Shown here in pieces: positions 55,468-64,000 of a stretch of DNA of 64,000 bases. The notes beneath the pieces are model-generated. The model was not told where the DNA came from and made no database searches. It saw nothing but the letters and a program-made list of their open reading frames with translations. The DNA lies in the NCBI RefSeq assembly GCF_002127325.2, contig NC_035439.2, positions 145,902,709-145,966,708 of the forward strand, given 5' to 3'. A program made the translations under genes and the position numbers. Numbering within the stretch: position 1 is the first letter of the stretch; each line of letters begins with the position of its first letter. This stretch comes from Helianthus annuus (Eukaryota; Streptophyta; Magnoliopsida; Asterales; Asteraceae).

Positions 55468-58400
55468 ATGAGCTGTACAAGTCCATGGGATTGGAGTTTG
55501 GACTCACGAAACAATCAAGAGTTAGTGACTGCTGCAGATTGGGCAAAAAGTATGGTTCCACAGCCATCAATCAGTCCAAGTCAATGGGCTTTGGTATCCA
55601 ATCAAAGTCAAAGTCTTCAGAACCTTCTGATTAGTGAGAGTGAAACTGGCAGCAACAATCGCCCACCCAAGTTGAACCATATGAACGATTTTCCATCATG
55701 GAAAAACCGTTTTCACACATATGTCCAAGGGCAAAGCACTGATCTTTGGACGTGTTTCATCAATGCGTTCAATACTAATCTTGAAACTGCTGCGTCAACT
55801 TCAGAGGGTTATGCAAATATGCTTGAAAATGACAAGAAGGCTTATGAATTGGAGAAAAAGGCCTTTGCCACACTTACTCAAGCACTCAACAAAGACATCT
55901 ACCATCAGTTCTCATATTGCAAGACCACGAAAGCATTGTGGGATGCCTTAGTTGCTAGAGGAGAAGGCAATGCAGCTGCTCGAAAATCTCTGCATGATCT
56001 GTTGAAGAAAGAGTTTGAATCCTTTCAGTTTTTGGAAAACGAGACTCTGAATGATATGATCACACGTTTCTATCATTTGATTAGTGAGATGTGTGCTTAT
56101 GGAGTTGTCGCTACTCAACAAGAAATGGTGAGTAGATTTGCTGACGCCTTACCTCCAAAGTGGAGTTCCTTCATTGAATTGTTGAAGCATACTGGAACTC
56201 TAGATCAAGTCAACATCTATGAGTTCATTCAAAAGCTGGAACATAAGAATGATGAAGAGATTAGGAAAGCAAGGCGTGCTCCAGCTCCTCAGAATACGGA
56301 AATGTATCTTCCAGGATTCGATGTTTTGGCAAGATCAGCTGCAGCTCAGCAACAGCAACCTAAGCTGCAGACTGCATTTGTGTCCAATACAAGTTCAAGT
56401 TCCTTTCCGTTTCCTCAGTCAACAGCTGCTCCACCACAACCTCAATTCGATCCGAGGTCCTATATTCCTGTTCCAACTCAGCCACAACCACAACCTCAAC
56501 AACAACAACAGCAAGCTCACTATACAAGCAATTCTCAACCTCAACCCCAAAGTCATCACACAATCCGAGTCGACAACTCAAATCTGTCACACCTTAGCAT
56601 TGAAGTCGCTAAGGAACATATGGAGATTATCAACACCATGGTCAGTGCATACTGTGGTTTGGTAGCAGGTCAGCTTGGAAACATCAACATGACCAATGAA
56701 GATTATGATCAGATCGACAAGGAAGAAATGGAGTTGATGGATATTAAATGGGCTTTTGCTAGTGCGGTTAGAAGGGCGAAAGATTTCATGGCACGAACTG
56801 GAAGAACTTCGTTGGAAGGAAAGAAAAACACGAAGTATGGGTTTGATATTAATGCCGTCACGTGCTTTAATTGTGGCGAGAAAGGGCACTTTAAACGTGA
56901 GTGCACTCGACCAACAAAACACGGCAATCACAACCCTTTCAGAAACCAGACAAATGTGAATGCCCAACAAGAAAACCGTGAGAGGAGGATGGTGGCAGTG
57001 AACAACAATCAGGGACAGCCTGGAACTACCAATCACAATCGGGCTTTGGCTGTTCAAGCTGATGAAGGATGTGACTGGTCAGTTCAGTTTGGTGAAGGTG
57101 ATCAGGGAAGTGGCACTGCACTGTATGCTAAGGTCATCGAGCAGGTTCAAAAAGAAGAATCTTCTGGAAGCGATGACAGTTCTGGTTATTCTGGCAGTTC
57201 GGATGAAGAAGGCTCTGTTTCTGGGGATAATCACTCAGAGCCTGATGAGGAGGAAGAAAGTGAAGATATTCAGGATCTTCTGAATGAAGCTGACGAGCTT
57301 AAATGTCAGAAATCAATTCTGATTAGGAAGGCTGCTGCTACATCAACGGAAATGGAAAAGCTATTTTCTGAAGATGGAGCTTTTTCTTTTCAATCAGCCT
57401 TTATGGCAAACGGCTCAGCCTCTACTAGTCAGGTAACTTCTGAACCTCCTGCTCCTATTATCTGTAAATCATGTGCAGAGATGAAGCTTGAATCAGAAAA
57501 GCTTCATAGTCATAACCAGAATTTGGTTATTGAACTTTCGAAATGCAAAGAGGCAAACATGGCTTTAACCCGGAATGAAAAAGAATTTAAATCTGTAATA
57601 GAAACTTTAAAGAAAAATGTGTCCGAGGTTAACAAAGTAGTTTACCACAAGCAAGTGAGTATAAATGAATATATTAACACTGTGGAAGAAACTAAAAAGC
57701 AATTAGCCATTGCCCAATGCGAACATGATGCGATCAAACAGAAATTGGATAGTTATTCTAACTCACGATTTGTGCTTGATCACATCATCGACGTTCAACA
57801 ACTAAAGGGAAATCAGAAAGGCATAGGGTATAACAAATGTCCGCCCCCCTTGATGAACAACTATACCAAGATGCCTGATGAGGAAGAAATGCCTCGGTAT
57901 GAACCCAGTGTGCCTCTTGATGTTGAGGAGTTTACTACTGGCCTTGGGTTCAAACCGGACAATTCTTCAAACACAGCCTCTAAGGAACAAGAAACTTCAC
58001 CATCCATGAAGCAAAGTCCTCCAATTATCGAGGACTATGAGACATCGGATGATGAATCAGATGTGGCTGTAAGTGATCAGGATAAATCACTTAGCAAGAT
58101 GAAAGGAGTAGATATTCCACGAGAGAATCACATCCTTTGTGATCCTGATACTCCTGAGGTTCCATCTGTTGAGAAGCAAGTGATTGATCCTGTCAAGGTT
58201 GATAAGACAGGTGTGTCTACTGTTAAAAGCAGTAATGTGTTGTACACTTTGGTTGGAGATAATAAAATCTACTCAGATCATGTTTTTCCAATTAAAAATG
58301 TAAATAAATCTTTGATTGACAAAGTCTTTGAAGACAATACAAACAAATTTTTGGGAAAAACACTTCCAGGAATTGTGGTAACACAATGTGATCCAATTCC

Positions 58401-59190
58401 TAAGGCTGAGATTAGGAAACAATTTGGTAATCAAAAATCTCCAACCACTCGACAACCTACTGCTTCTAAGGGTAAACAACCACAACGAGCTCCAAAGCCA
58501 AAGGCTAAAGTTGAATCAAAAGGAGCTCGTTACATGAAGAAAGGAAAAGATGTTAAGTTTGTAGCATCAAAAGGTACAGATAAAATTGAGACTTTTGAAA
58601 ACAAATCAAACACTGATTTTGTACAACAAGTCAAGATTTTGAAAAGAAACAGTGATAACAATTACACCCAACACACAAACGGGTGTGATGAAAGAGCAAG
58701 TACCTCAGGTTCTACAGGCTCAACATCTGGTAGTCGATCAAGTTCTCCTAAATCTGTTGAAAGGAGAACTTGTTTCAAATGTGGAGAAATTGGGCACATT
58801 ATCAGAAACTGCCCCAATGCTCCAAAGAAGAAATTTGTTGAGAAAACTCCACCTGAAACAGTTCACCCTCAACGTCGATCAGTTTCACCTAAACAAGATA
58901 AACGAACGGTAAAAGAACAAGAAACTAAACAACGACGTAAAAACATAAAAACTGTTGAAAAAGCTTTAAAATCTGAAGTTAAAACAGTGCAAAAGGAACC
59001 AATTGTGTCACAACCTGTAAAACCAGAATCTTCAAAAACTGGTAGGCACAGACAAACTTGGTTACCTAAGTCGGGTGACAATTCAGGGGGAGCAGTTGTT
59101 CTTGAAAACCATCAAGAGATAGAGCTTACGTATCGTGATGCCAAGGGACGACCCAAGACCACTAAGGCTTGGGTCCCCATTCTCAACTGA
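55468..59190 (+). CDS. gag: E3 Gag, long form (1240 aa)
   Basis: The start is ATG 55468 (MSCTSPWDWSLDSRN); the frame upstream begins only with TTG. The gag core spans residues about 70-290 (KALWDALVARGEGN, MITRFYHLISEM). A Gln/Pro-rich linker precedes the CCHC knuckle [14 protein letters not shown] at residue 466. The exon-1 part ends at residue 655 after SAFMANGSASTSQ. The intron-encoded part has a predicted coiled coil (CKEANMALTRNEKEFKSVIE and following), GIGYNKCPPPL, the block HIIDVQQ, a second knuckle CFKCGEIGHIIRNC from residue 1102, a Lys/Arg/Ser-rich tail and AWVPILN. The frame is intact over its full length. Confidence 0.9.
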   Translation: MSCTSPWDWSLDSRNNQELVTAADWAKSMVPQPSISPSQWALVSNQSQSLQNLLISESETGSNNRPPKLNHMNDFPSWKNRFHTYVQGQSTDLWTCFINAFNTNLETAASTSEGYANMLENDKKAYELEKKAFATLTQALNKDIYHQFSYCKTTKALWDALVARGEGNAAARKSLHDLLKKEFESFQFLENETLNDMITRFYHLISEMCAYGVVATQQEMVSRFADALPPKWSSFIELLKHTGTLDQVNIYEFIQKLEHKNDEEIRKARRAPAPQNTEMYLPGFDVLARSAAAQQQQPKLQTAFVSNTSSSSFPFPQSTAAPPQPQFDPRSYIPVPTQPQPQPQQQQQQAHYTSNSQPQPQSHHTIRVDNSNLSHLSIEVAKEHMEIINTMVSAYCGLVAGQLGNINMTNEDYDQIDKEEMELMDIKWAFASAVRRAKDFMARTGRTSLEGKKNTKYGFDINAVTCFNCGEKGHFKRECTRPTKHGNHNPFRNQTNVNAQQENRERRMVAVNNNQGQPGTTNHNRALAVQADEGCDWSVQFGEGDQGSGTALYAKVIEQVQKEESSGSDDSSGYSGSSDEEGSVSGDNHSEPDEEEESEDIQDLLNEADELKCQKSILIRKAAATSTEMEKLFSEDGAFSFQSAFMANGSASTSQVTSEPPAPIICKSCAEMKLESEKLHSHNQNLVIELSKCKEANMALTRNEKEFKSVIETLKKNVSEVNKVVYHKQVSINEYINTVEETKKQLAIAQCEHDAIKQKLDSYSNSRFVLDHIIDVQQLKGNQKGIGYNKCPPPLMNNYTKMPDEEEMPRYEPSVPLDVEEFTTGLGFKPDNSSNTASKEQETSPSMKQSPPIIEDYETSDDESDVAVSDQDKSLSKMKGVDIPRENHILCDPDTPEVPSVEKQVIDPVKVDKTGVSTVKSSNVLYTLVGDNKIYSDHVFPIKNVNKSLIDKVFEDNTNKFLGKTLPGIVVTQCDPIPKAEIRKQFGNQKSPTTRQPTASKGKQPQRAPKPKAKVESKGARYMKKGKDVKFVASKGTDKIETFENKSNTDFVQQVKILKRNSDNNYTQHTNGCDERASTSGSTGSTSGSRSSSPKSVERRTCFKCGEIGHIIRNCPNAPKKKFVEKTPPETVHPQRRSVSPKQDKRTVKEQETKQRRKNIKTVEKALKSEVKTVQKEPIVSQPVKPESSKTGRHRQTWLPKSGDNSGGAVVLENHQEIELTYRDAKGRPKTTKAWVPILN

Positions 59191-59212
59191 TGTGTTTAAT
59201 TGACATGTGCAG
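57433..59212 (+). other. E3 candidate intron joining Gag to Pol
   Basis: The 5' site CAG|GTAACT follows 57432, 655 codons from the ATG, the same count as E2. The branch site CTGAT (59187-59191) includes the gag stop TGA. The 3' site is TGCAG|GAT (AG at 59211-59212) and pol is open in frame from 59213. The product would be 1801 residues. Confidence 0.72.
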
Positions 59213-62200
59213 GATGTTCTAGGAGGAACTATTAATAGTCATTGGATTGTTGATAGTGGAGCATCCAGGCACATGACTGGCGACTTACGGCTCCTATACG
59301 ACGTGAGAAATATTAGAGGAGGGTATGTTGCTTTTGCGGGTGATAAAGGCGGGTACATCACTGGAGAAGGAAGTATCTCCAATGGCATCGTGTGTTTTGA
59401 TAAGATCAATTATGTGAAGCAAATTGATCACAATCTTCTGAGTGTGTCGCAAATCTGCGATAAAAAGTTCTCAGTAATTTTTGATGACGCTGGCTGCTAT
59501 GTGCTGAAACCTGGATTCAAAATTCCACAAGAATGGATTCTCTTATCGGCTCCGAGAGTTAATGATCTTTATATTCTCGACATGAGCCAGGCGATTACTA
59601 CATCTGCACAAGTCACTTGCTTTGTCTCAAAAGCCACAAAAAAGGAGTCTATATCTTGGCACAGAAGAATGGGACACATTCACTTGAGAAAGATGAACCA
59701 TTTGGTGAAAAATAATCTTGTGAATGGTGTGCCTGTGAGAAGTTTTCATCTACAAGATATCTGTGTCTCGTGCCAAAAGGGGAAGCAAACAAAGAAGTCT
59801 CACCCTTTGAAGAAAATCAACACTGTCAGCATGCCTCTCGAACGTCTTCATATGGACCTTTTTGGACCTATGAAGCACAAGACAACGTTTGGTGATGCTT
59901 ATTGTTTAGTAGTTACTGATGACTACTCTAGATTTTCTTGGGTATCTTTTATGGCACACAAAAGTGAAACACCTGGCATCCTCAAGGATCTTCTTACAAT
60001 GTTGGAGAATCTCTATACGTTGAAAGTAAAAAGGATCCGAAGCGACAATGGAACTGAATTCAAGAATCAAGTTATGGATGAGTTCTGTACTTCTAAAGGC
60101 ATTCTTCATGAGTACAGTTCTCGTTATACTCCACAACAAAATGGTGTCGCTGAGAGGAAGAATCGGACTATTATAGAAACTGCAAGAACAATGTTAGTAG
60201 AGTCGGAACTCCCTATTCAATTCTGGGGAGAGGCTGTATCGGCTGCTTGCTACACGTTGAACAGAGTTCTTACAGTAAAGAGACATGGCAAGACTTGCTT
60301 CGAACTCCTTCAGAGAAGGAAACCGGATCTTTCTTACCTTGAACCGTTTGGTGCTCCGTGTACTATGATTGAGCCAGATGGAAAGTTTGGTGCAAGAGCT
60401 ATCGAGGGTTTCTTCCTTGGATATGCTACTCCGAATTTTCGTGTTTGGAATCTAGCTACTAAAAAGATTGAGCTTTGGAGCGAAGTTAGGGTTCAAAGGT
60501 ACACGAGTCCTGTTAGGGCTCCGGGTGATCCGTGGATGTTCGATTATGATGGGCTATTTGACTCCTTCAATCTGCCAACCTTTGACGAAGAATCAGCAGC
60601 GGCTCGGATGTTGTTGGAAAGTGACAACGCTGCTGTCTCGCCTTTGGTTAGACCAATTGTTGTTGATCCTCAAGTTTCTACATCTGTCAACAATATGGTT
60701 CAAAATGAGGTTTATGAAGATGCTGCTGATTATAATGACTCTTCTGAAGATGATGAATATCATGATGCAGCCGAAGGATCTTCAGCTCCAGCTGCTCCTG
60801 TTCAAGGTGCCTCGGGTGATACACCTCATACGCAGAATGTCGATACTGCTGAAGGGAATGCATCCACCTCTAACCACATTCCTGGTGTGGAGTTGGTTGT
60901 TGATCTTAATCTGAATAATTTGGGTATCAATGCTCGTGTACCGGATAATCCTGAAATGAGGATTCACGATACCCATCCACAGCAGAATATCATAGGAGAT
61001 GTCCATCGCGGTGTGCAGACACGTAATCAGCTGAGAAACAACCGGAATGCTGGTTTGTATTCAGCTATAAGAGAATCTGGTCAACAGAATGACTGGTCCT
61101 TCGCGTGTTACGTGTCACAAGAAGAACCAAAGTCGTGGAAAGAAGCTTTGAAAGACAGTGCCTGGGTTGAAGCCATGCAGGAAGAATTACAGCAATTTCA
61201 CAAGCTTGGTGTTTGGAAGCTTGTTGAAAAGCCTGAGAACTACAAGAAGATTGGCACTCGATGGGTCTTCAAATGCAAGAAAGACGACCGTGGAGTGGTT
61301 ATTCGAAACAAAGCTAGTTTAGTCGTTCAAGGTTTTCGTCAGATAGAAGGGATCGACTACAACGAAGTCTATGCACCAGCTGCACGTCTGGAAGCTATTC
61401 GGATCTTTCTGGCTTATGCCTCATTCAAAGGATTCAAGGTTTACCAGATGGACGTCAAAAGTGCATTTCTACATGGTGTGGTTGAAGAAGAGGTATATGT
61501 CGAACAGCCTCCAGGTTTTGAAGATCCTGTTCATCCCGATCGGGTTTGGTTGCTCAACAAAGCTCTCTATGGTCTTCATCAAGCGCCACGAGCTTGGTAT
61601 GCAACCTTATCTACATATCTGCTGGATAACGGTTTTCGAAGAGGTCTTATCGATTGTACTCTCTTCATCAAAGAACAAGATGGAGATCTTCTTCTGGTAC
61701 AGGTATATGTTGATGATATTATTTTTGGTTCTACTAATGATGTTTTGTGTAGGAATTTCGAGCGCATCATGCAGGATAAGTTCGAGATGAGTGCTATGGG
61801 GGAAATGAATTTCTTTTTGGGCCTACAAGTGCAACAAATGGAGTCTGGGATATTCATCCATCAGACTAAATATGTTGGAGACATCTTGAGCCGGTTCCAG
61901 ATGTTCGATGCAACGCCCATTGGTACCCCATTGCCAACTAATCACGGAATAACTCCTGACTTGAAGGGTGAACCTGTTAGCCCTTCATACTATCGCGCGA
62001 TGATCGGATCCCTTATGTACCTCACAGCATCAAGGCCAGATATAATGTACCCAACGTGCCTACTTGCCAGATATCAAGTTAATCCGAAGGCCTCGCATCT
62101 TGCAGCTGTCAAAAGGATTTTTCGTTATTTGAAGGCTTACCCCGACACCGGTTTGTGGTATCCTAGGGATAATAACTTTGACTTGGTCGCATTCAGTGAT

Positions 62201-62653
62201 TCTGATTTTGGCGGATGCAAAATCGACGGCAAATCCACAACGGCTGGATGTCAGTTTTTAGGAAATCGCCTAGTCACATGGCAGTGCAAGAAGCAGACGT
62301 GTGTAGCTACATCAACATGCGAAGCTGAATACATTGCTGCCTCAAGTTGTTGTTCACAAGTTCTTTGGATCCAACAACAATTGCGGGACTACGGTTTTGA
62401 ATTCCTAACTACTCCTATTTACGTTGATAATTCTGCTGCTTTAGATATCACTAAAAATCCTGTGCAGCATTCAAAGACCAAACACATCGAAATCAAATAT
62501 CACTTCATACGTGATTGCTTTGAGAAAAGGCTAATCGATGTTGTTAAGGTCCACACCGATGACCAACGTGCCGACTTATTTACCAAAGCTTTTGACAAAT
62601 CTAGATTTGACTTCTTATTATTGGTAAATGGCATTAAGGTCAAGCAAGAGTAA
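59213..62653 (+). CDS. pol: E3 Pol: protease, integrase, reverse transcriptase, RNase H
   Basis: The frame is open to TAA 62653 (1146 codons), again without a usable ATG near its start; GTG 59207 overlaps the proposed splice site. Protease [11 protein letters not shown] is near the N-terminus. The integrase has [30 protein letters not shown] and GVAERKN. RT has YVDDIIFG; RNase H has [13 protein letters not shown] and YVDNSAA. Two RT positions depart from E1, E2 and E4: KASLVVQGF instead of KARLVVQGF, and YAPAARLEA instead of YAPVARLEA. The lost Arg is highly conserved in Copia RT, so activity may be impaired. Confidence 0.93.
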   Translation, partial: DVLGGTINSHWIVDSGASRHMTGDLRLLYDVRNIRGGYVAFAGDKGGYITGEGSISNGIVCFDKINYVKQIDHNLLSVSQICDKKFSVIFDDAGCYVLKPGFKIPQEWILLSAPRVNDLYILDMSQAITTSAQVTCFVSKATKKESISWHRRMGHIHLRKMNHLVKNNLVNGVPVRSFHLQDICVSCQKGKQTKKSHPLKKINTVSMPLERLHMDLFGPMKHKTTFGDAYCLVVTDDYSRFSWVSFMAHKSETPGILKDLLTMLENLYTLKVKRIRSDNGTEFKNQVMDEFCTSKGILHEYSSRYTPQQNGVAERKNRTIIETARTMLVESELPIQFWGEAVSAACYTLNRVLTVKRHGKTCFELLQRRKPDLSYLEPFGAPCTMIEPDGKFGARAIEGFFLGYATPNFRVWNLATKKIELWSEVRVQRYTSPVRAPGDPWMFDYDGLFDSFNLPTFDEESAAARMLLESDNAAVSPLVRPIVVDPQVSTSVNNMVQNEVYEDAADYNDSSEDDEYHDAAEGSSAPAAPVQGASGDTPHTQNVDTAEGNASTSNHIPGVELVVDLNLNNLGINARVPDNPEMRIHDTHPQQNIIGDVHRGVQTRNQLRNNRNAGLYSAIRESGQQNDWSFACYVSQEEPKSWKEALKDSAWVEAMQEELQQFHKLGVWKLVEKPENYKKIGTRWVFKCKKDDRGVVIRNKASLVVQGFRQIEGIDYNEVYAPAARLEAIRIFLAYASFKGFKVYQMDVKSAFLHGVVEEEVYVEQPPGFEDPVHPDRVWLLNKALYGLHQAPRAWYATLSTYLLDNGFRRGLIDCTLFIKEQDGDLLLVQVYVDDIIFGSTNDVLCRNFERIMQDKFEMSAMGEMNFFLGLQVQQMESGIFIHQTKYVGDILSRFQMFDATPIGTPLPTNHGITPDLKGEPVSPSYYRAMIGSLMYLTASRPDIMYPTCLLARYQVNPKASHLAAVKRIFRYLKAYPDTGLWYPRDNNFDLVAFSDSDFGGCKIDGKSTTAGCQFLGNRLVTWQCKKQTCVATSTCEAEYIAASSCCSQVLWIQQQLRDYGFEFLTTPIYVDNSAALDITKNPVQHSKTKHIEIKYHFIRDCFEKRLIDVVKVHTDDQRADLFTKAFDKSRFDFLLLVNGIKVKQE

Positions 62654-62979
62654 ACCAACATCGGAAAATCATTTTTTTGTAAATATCTTTGTGTTTTTAA
62701 ATTTATCTTAGTTTGTTGATTTTAGGGGGAGTAAATCCAAAAATCTGAAAATCCAAAAACATCGAAAAATTTCAAAAACACAAAAACAATAGAAAAACAA
62801 AAATGAGTTTCCTGGCGAGCAAAAGAGAAAATGATAGTACATCAGTGGTCTATCCATACCTCTTTAAACTTTAAATGAAAAACGATAAGCAGCTCTATAT
62901 AAGATGTATCGGTAGGCTCACAATCATTTTAAAGTGTGCAGGGTGATATAAATCTTAATCGACTGAAGACCAGGTGGGA

Positions 62980-63085
62980 ACCATTCTGAGATATTCGGTC
63001 TTTATGCTGCTTATCATCTGGGTATCATGGTTGCTTCTATAAATAGACTAAGTCTAAGATCTTCCATGATACCATACATACGTGT
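62980..63085 (+). other. E3 conserved 3' non-coding block, stem kept but loop replaced
   Basis: About 47 nt present in E1, E2 and E4 before the stem (ATATGGTCTTAGTACCG to GCCGAGG) are missing. The stem GGTATCATGG (63021-63030) / CCATGATACC (63064-63073) is perfect, but its loop is 33 nt of largely different sequence. Confidence 0.7.
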
Positions 63086-63111
63086 ACATATTACATACTG
63101 CATTCGACCTC

Positions 63112-63407
63112 AATAAGTGATAAACAATCACATGTCCAAAACAAATAAGTGATAAAAATATCACATTTATCCGGGTGTCAAGTTCGTCTCTCTGCTGTAC
63201 GGAAGTACTGACCTGTTCACGGACTTGCACCTGTGCCCTCATGCATATGAAAATCAAGTTCCTCATCAATAAGTGATTATATCACATAGGGCTTGTTTTC
63301 AAATCAAAATAAGTGAGTATCTCACATTTTATACGGTCAAACAGATGATAATCAGTATACTCACCGGTAAGATGAACTCTCGTGCATACCTTGATACGGG
63401 AATGTGT
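63112..63407 (+). other. E3 array of four AATAAGTGA stem-loops plus conserved tail
   Basis: Hairpins: GTGAT-AAACA-ATCAC (63117-63131), GTGATA-AAAA-TATCAC (63149-63164), GTGAT-TAT-ATCAC (63273-63285) and GTGAG-TAT-CTCAC (63313-63325). The second has one more loop base than in E2, with the stem unchanged. The tail with TATACTCACC and CTCTCGTGCATACC follows from 63354. Confidence 0.7.
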
Positions 63408-64000
63408 CGTGATGTGGATGAACACCGGTCGGTAAGTATAAATCATACCTTAACGTATCCCCTCGCCATGATTACATCTGATAAGTTGAGCTTAAGTGGA
63501 CAACAATACCGATAATTGTTATAGGATGCTTATCTTAATGATAACTAACTGAACAACAAGAGTGTTTTGGCATGACCGTATACTGATATGATTCTCTTAC
63601 CCTCGAAACTCGCAAAAAGAATGTCTGTATATATTTATTTACTGCTTAACTTTTATTGTTTTCTTTTAAAACAGTTTCGTCGTTTGGTGCATATCAGCAC
63701 GACATTAGCGGTGATGTCGTTTGATAACACTCAAAGGATTTTAAATTGTTGTCTTTTACTTTCAAAAATACCAAAAAGATTTTAGCTGTGTTTTAATATA
63801 AACTTTATAAAAGCCAAAAAGATTTTACTTCTACTTTATTTTCGATCGTACGATGTTGGAGCTCGAGTCTTCGTTGCCTGAAACCTGAACGAAAAACGAA
63901 TTGACTAAATCTTCATAAACGGTCGAAATTTGCAAGTTTTGAAAGTTAAAGACTAAAATTGACAAATTTATTAAACTTTCAAACTGTCGGACGGTGTTTG

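Larger units (their letters stand above)
53906..64000 (+). mobile_element. Copia element E3 (Sirevirus-like), right LTR outside the window
   Basis: A 651-bp left LTR, primer site, leader, gag, pol and 1.35 kb of 3' non-coding sequence are present up to the window end. By comparison with E2 the right LTR should start about 500 bp further on. LTR and leader are diverged from E2 but clearly the same family. It is inserted in E4; CTTGC (53901-53905) is the expected 5-bp target duplication. Confidence 0.88.

Overview
The window is nuclear DNA of a flowering plant. Split host exons with plant-type introns, initiator-tRNA-Met primer sites (TGGTATCAGAGC) beside LTRs, and a dense stack of nested transposons all point to a large eudicot genome. 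The style of the Copia and Ty3 proteins suggests Asteraceae, but that is inference from family resemblance. No rRNA, tRNA, CRISPR or prokaryotic feature was seen. Only three stretches look like host gene sequence, and all three are broken.

Layout. 1-5476: a minus-strand Ty3/gypsy element (Gag-protease-RT, a leader ORF, PBS and a 1.44-kb LTR) abutting an inverted LTR piece of a related copy. 5477-9580: intergenic sequence with small DNA transposons and a SINE. 9580-30480: a roughly 235-bp tandem host repeat, split successively by a SINE, a truncated Copia element, a Mutator-like element (11613-18601) and a complete Copia element E1 (18770-30062). The Mutator-like element itself holds a solo LTR and a 4-kb Helitron carrying fragments of two host genes. 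30582-34036: a PIF/Harbinger element and two inverted-repeat elements. 34057-45630: Copia element E2 with a second, partial leader at its right end. 45640-48850: a LINE fragment and a very long TATG microsatellite. 50266-50795: the 5' end of a glycosyltransferase-like host gene cut off by a truncated Copia copy (E4, 50796-53905), which is interrupted by Copia element E3 (53906 to the window end).

E1, E2 and E3 resemble the Sirevirus lineage: very large Gag, separate pol ORF, repeated polypurine tracts and long non-coding 3' regions. The main finding is that in all three the gag and pol reading frames have different phase relations (2, 0 and 1), which no single frameshift or readthrough can bridge. 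Yet each has a 5' splice site at the same place in gag (after a conserved AFMA segment) and a branch site plus 3' splice site just after the gag stop codon. Removing that 1.7-1.9 kb segment joins Gag to protease-integrase-RT in frame in all three. This predicts that unspliced RNA makes long Gag and spliced RNA makes Gag-Pol. A second candidate system is a row of 3-4 tiny stem-loops (AATAAGTGAN..NTCACAT) with compensating base changes, next to a longer conserved stem, in the 3' non-coding region of the families.
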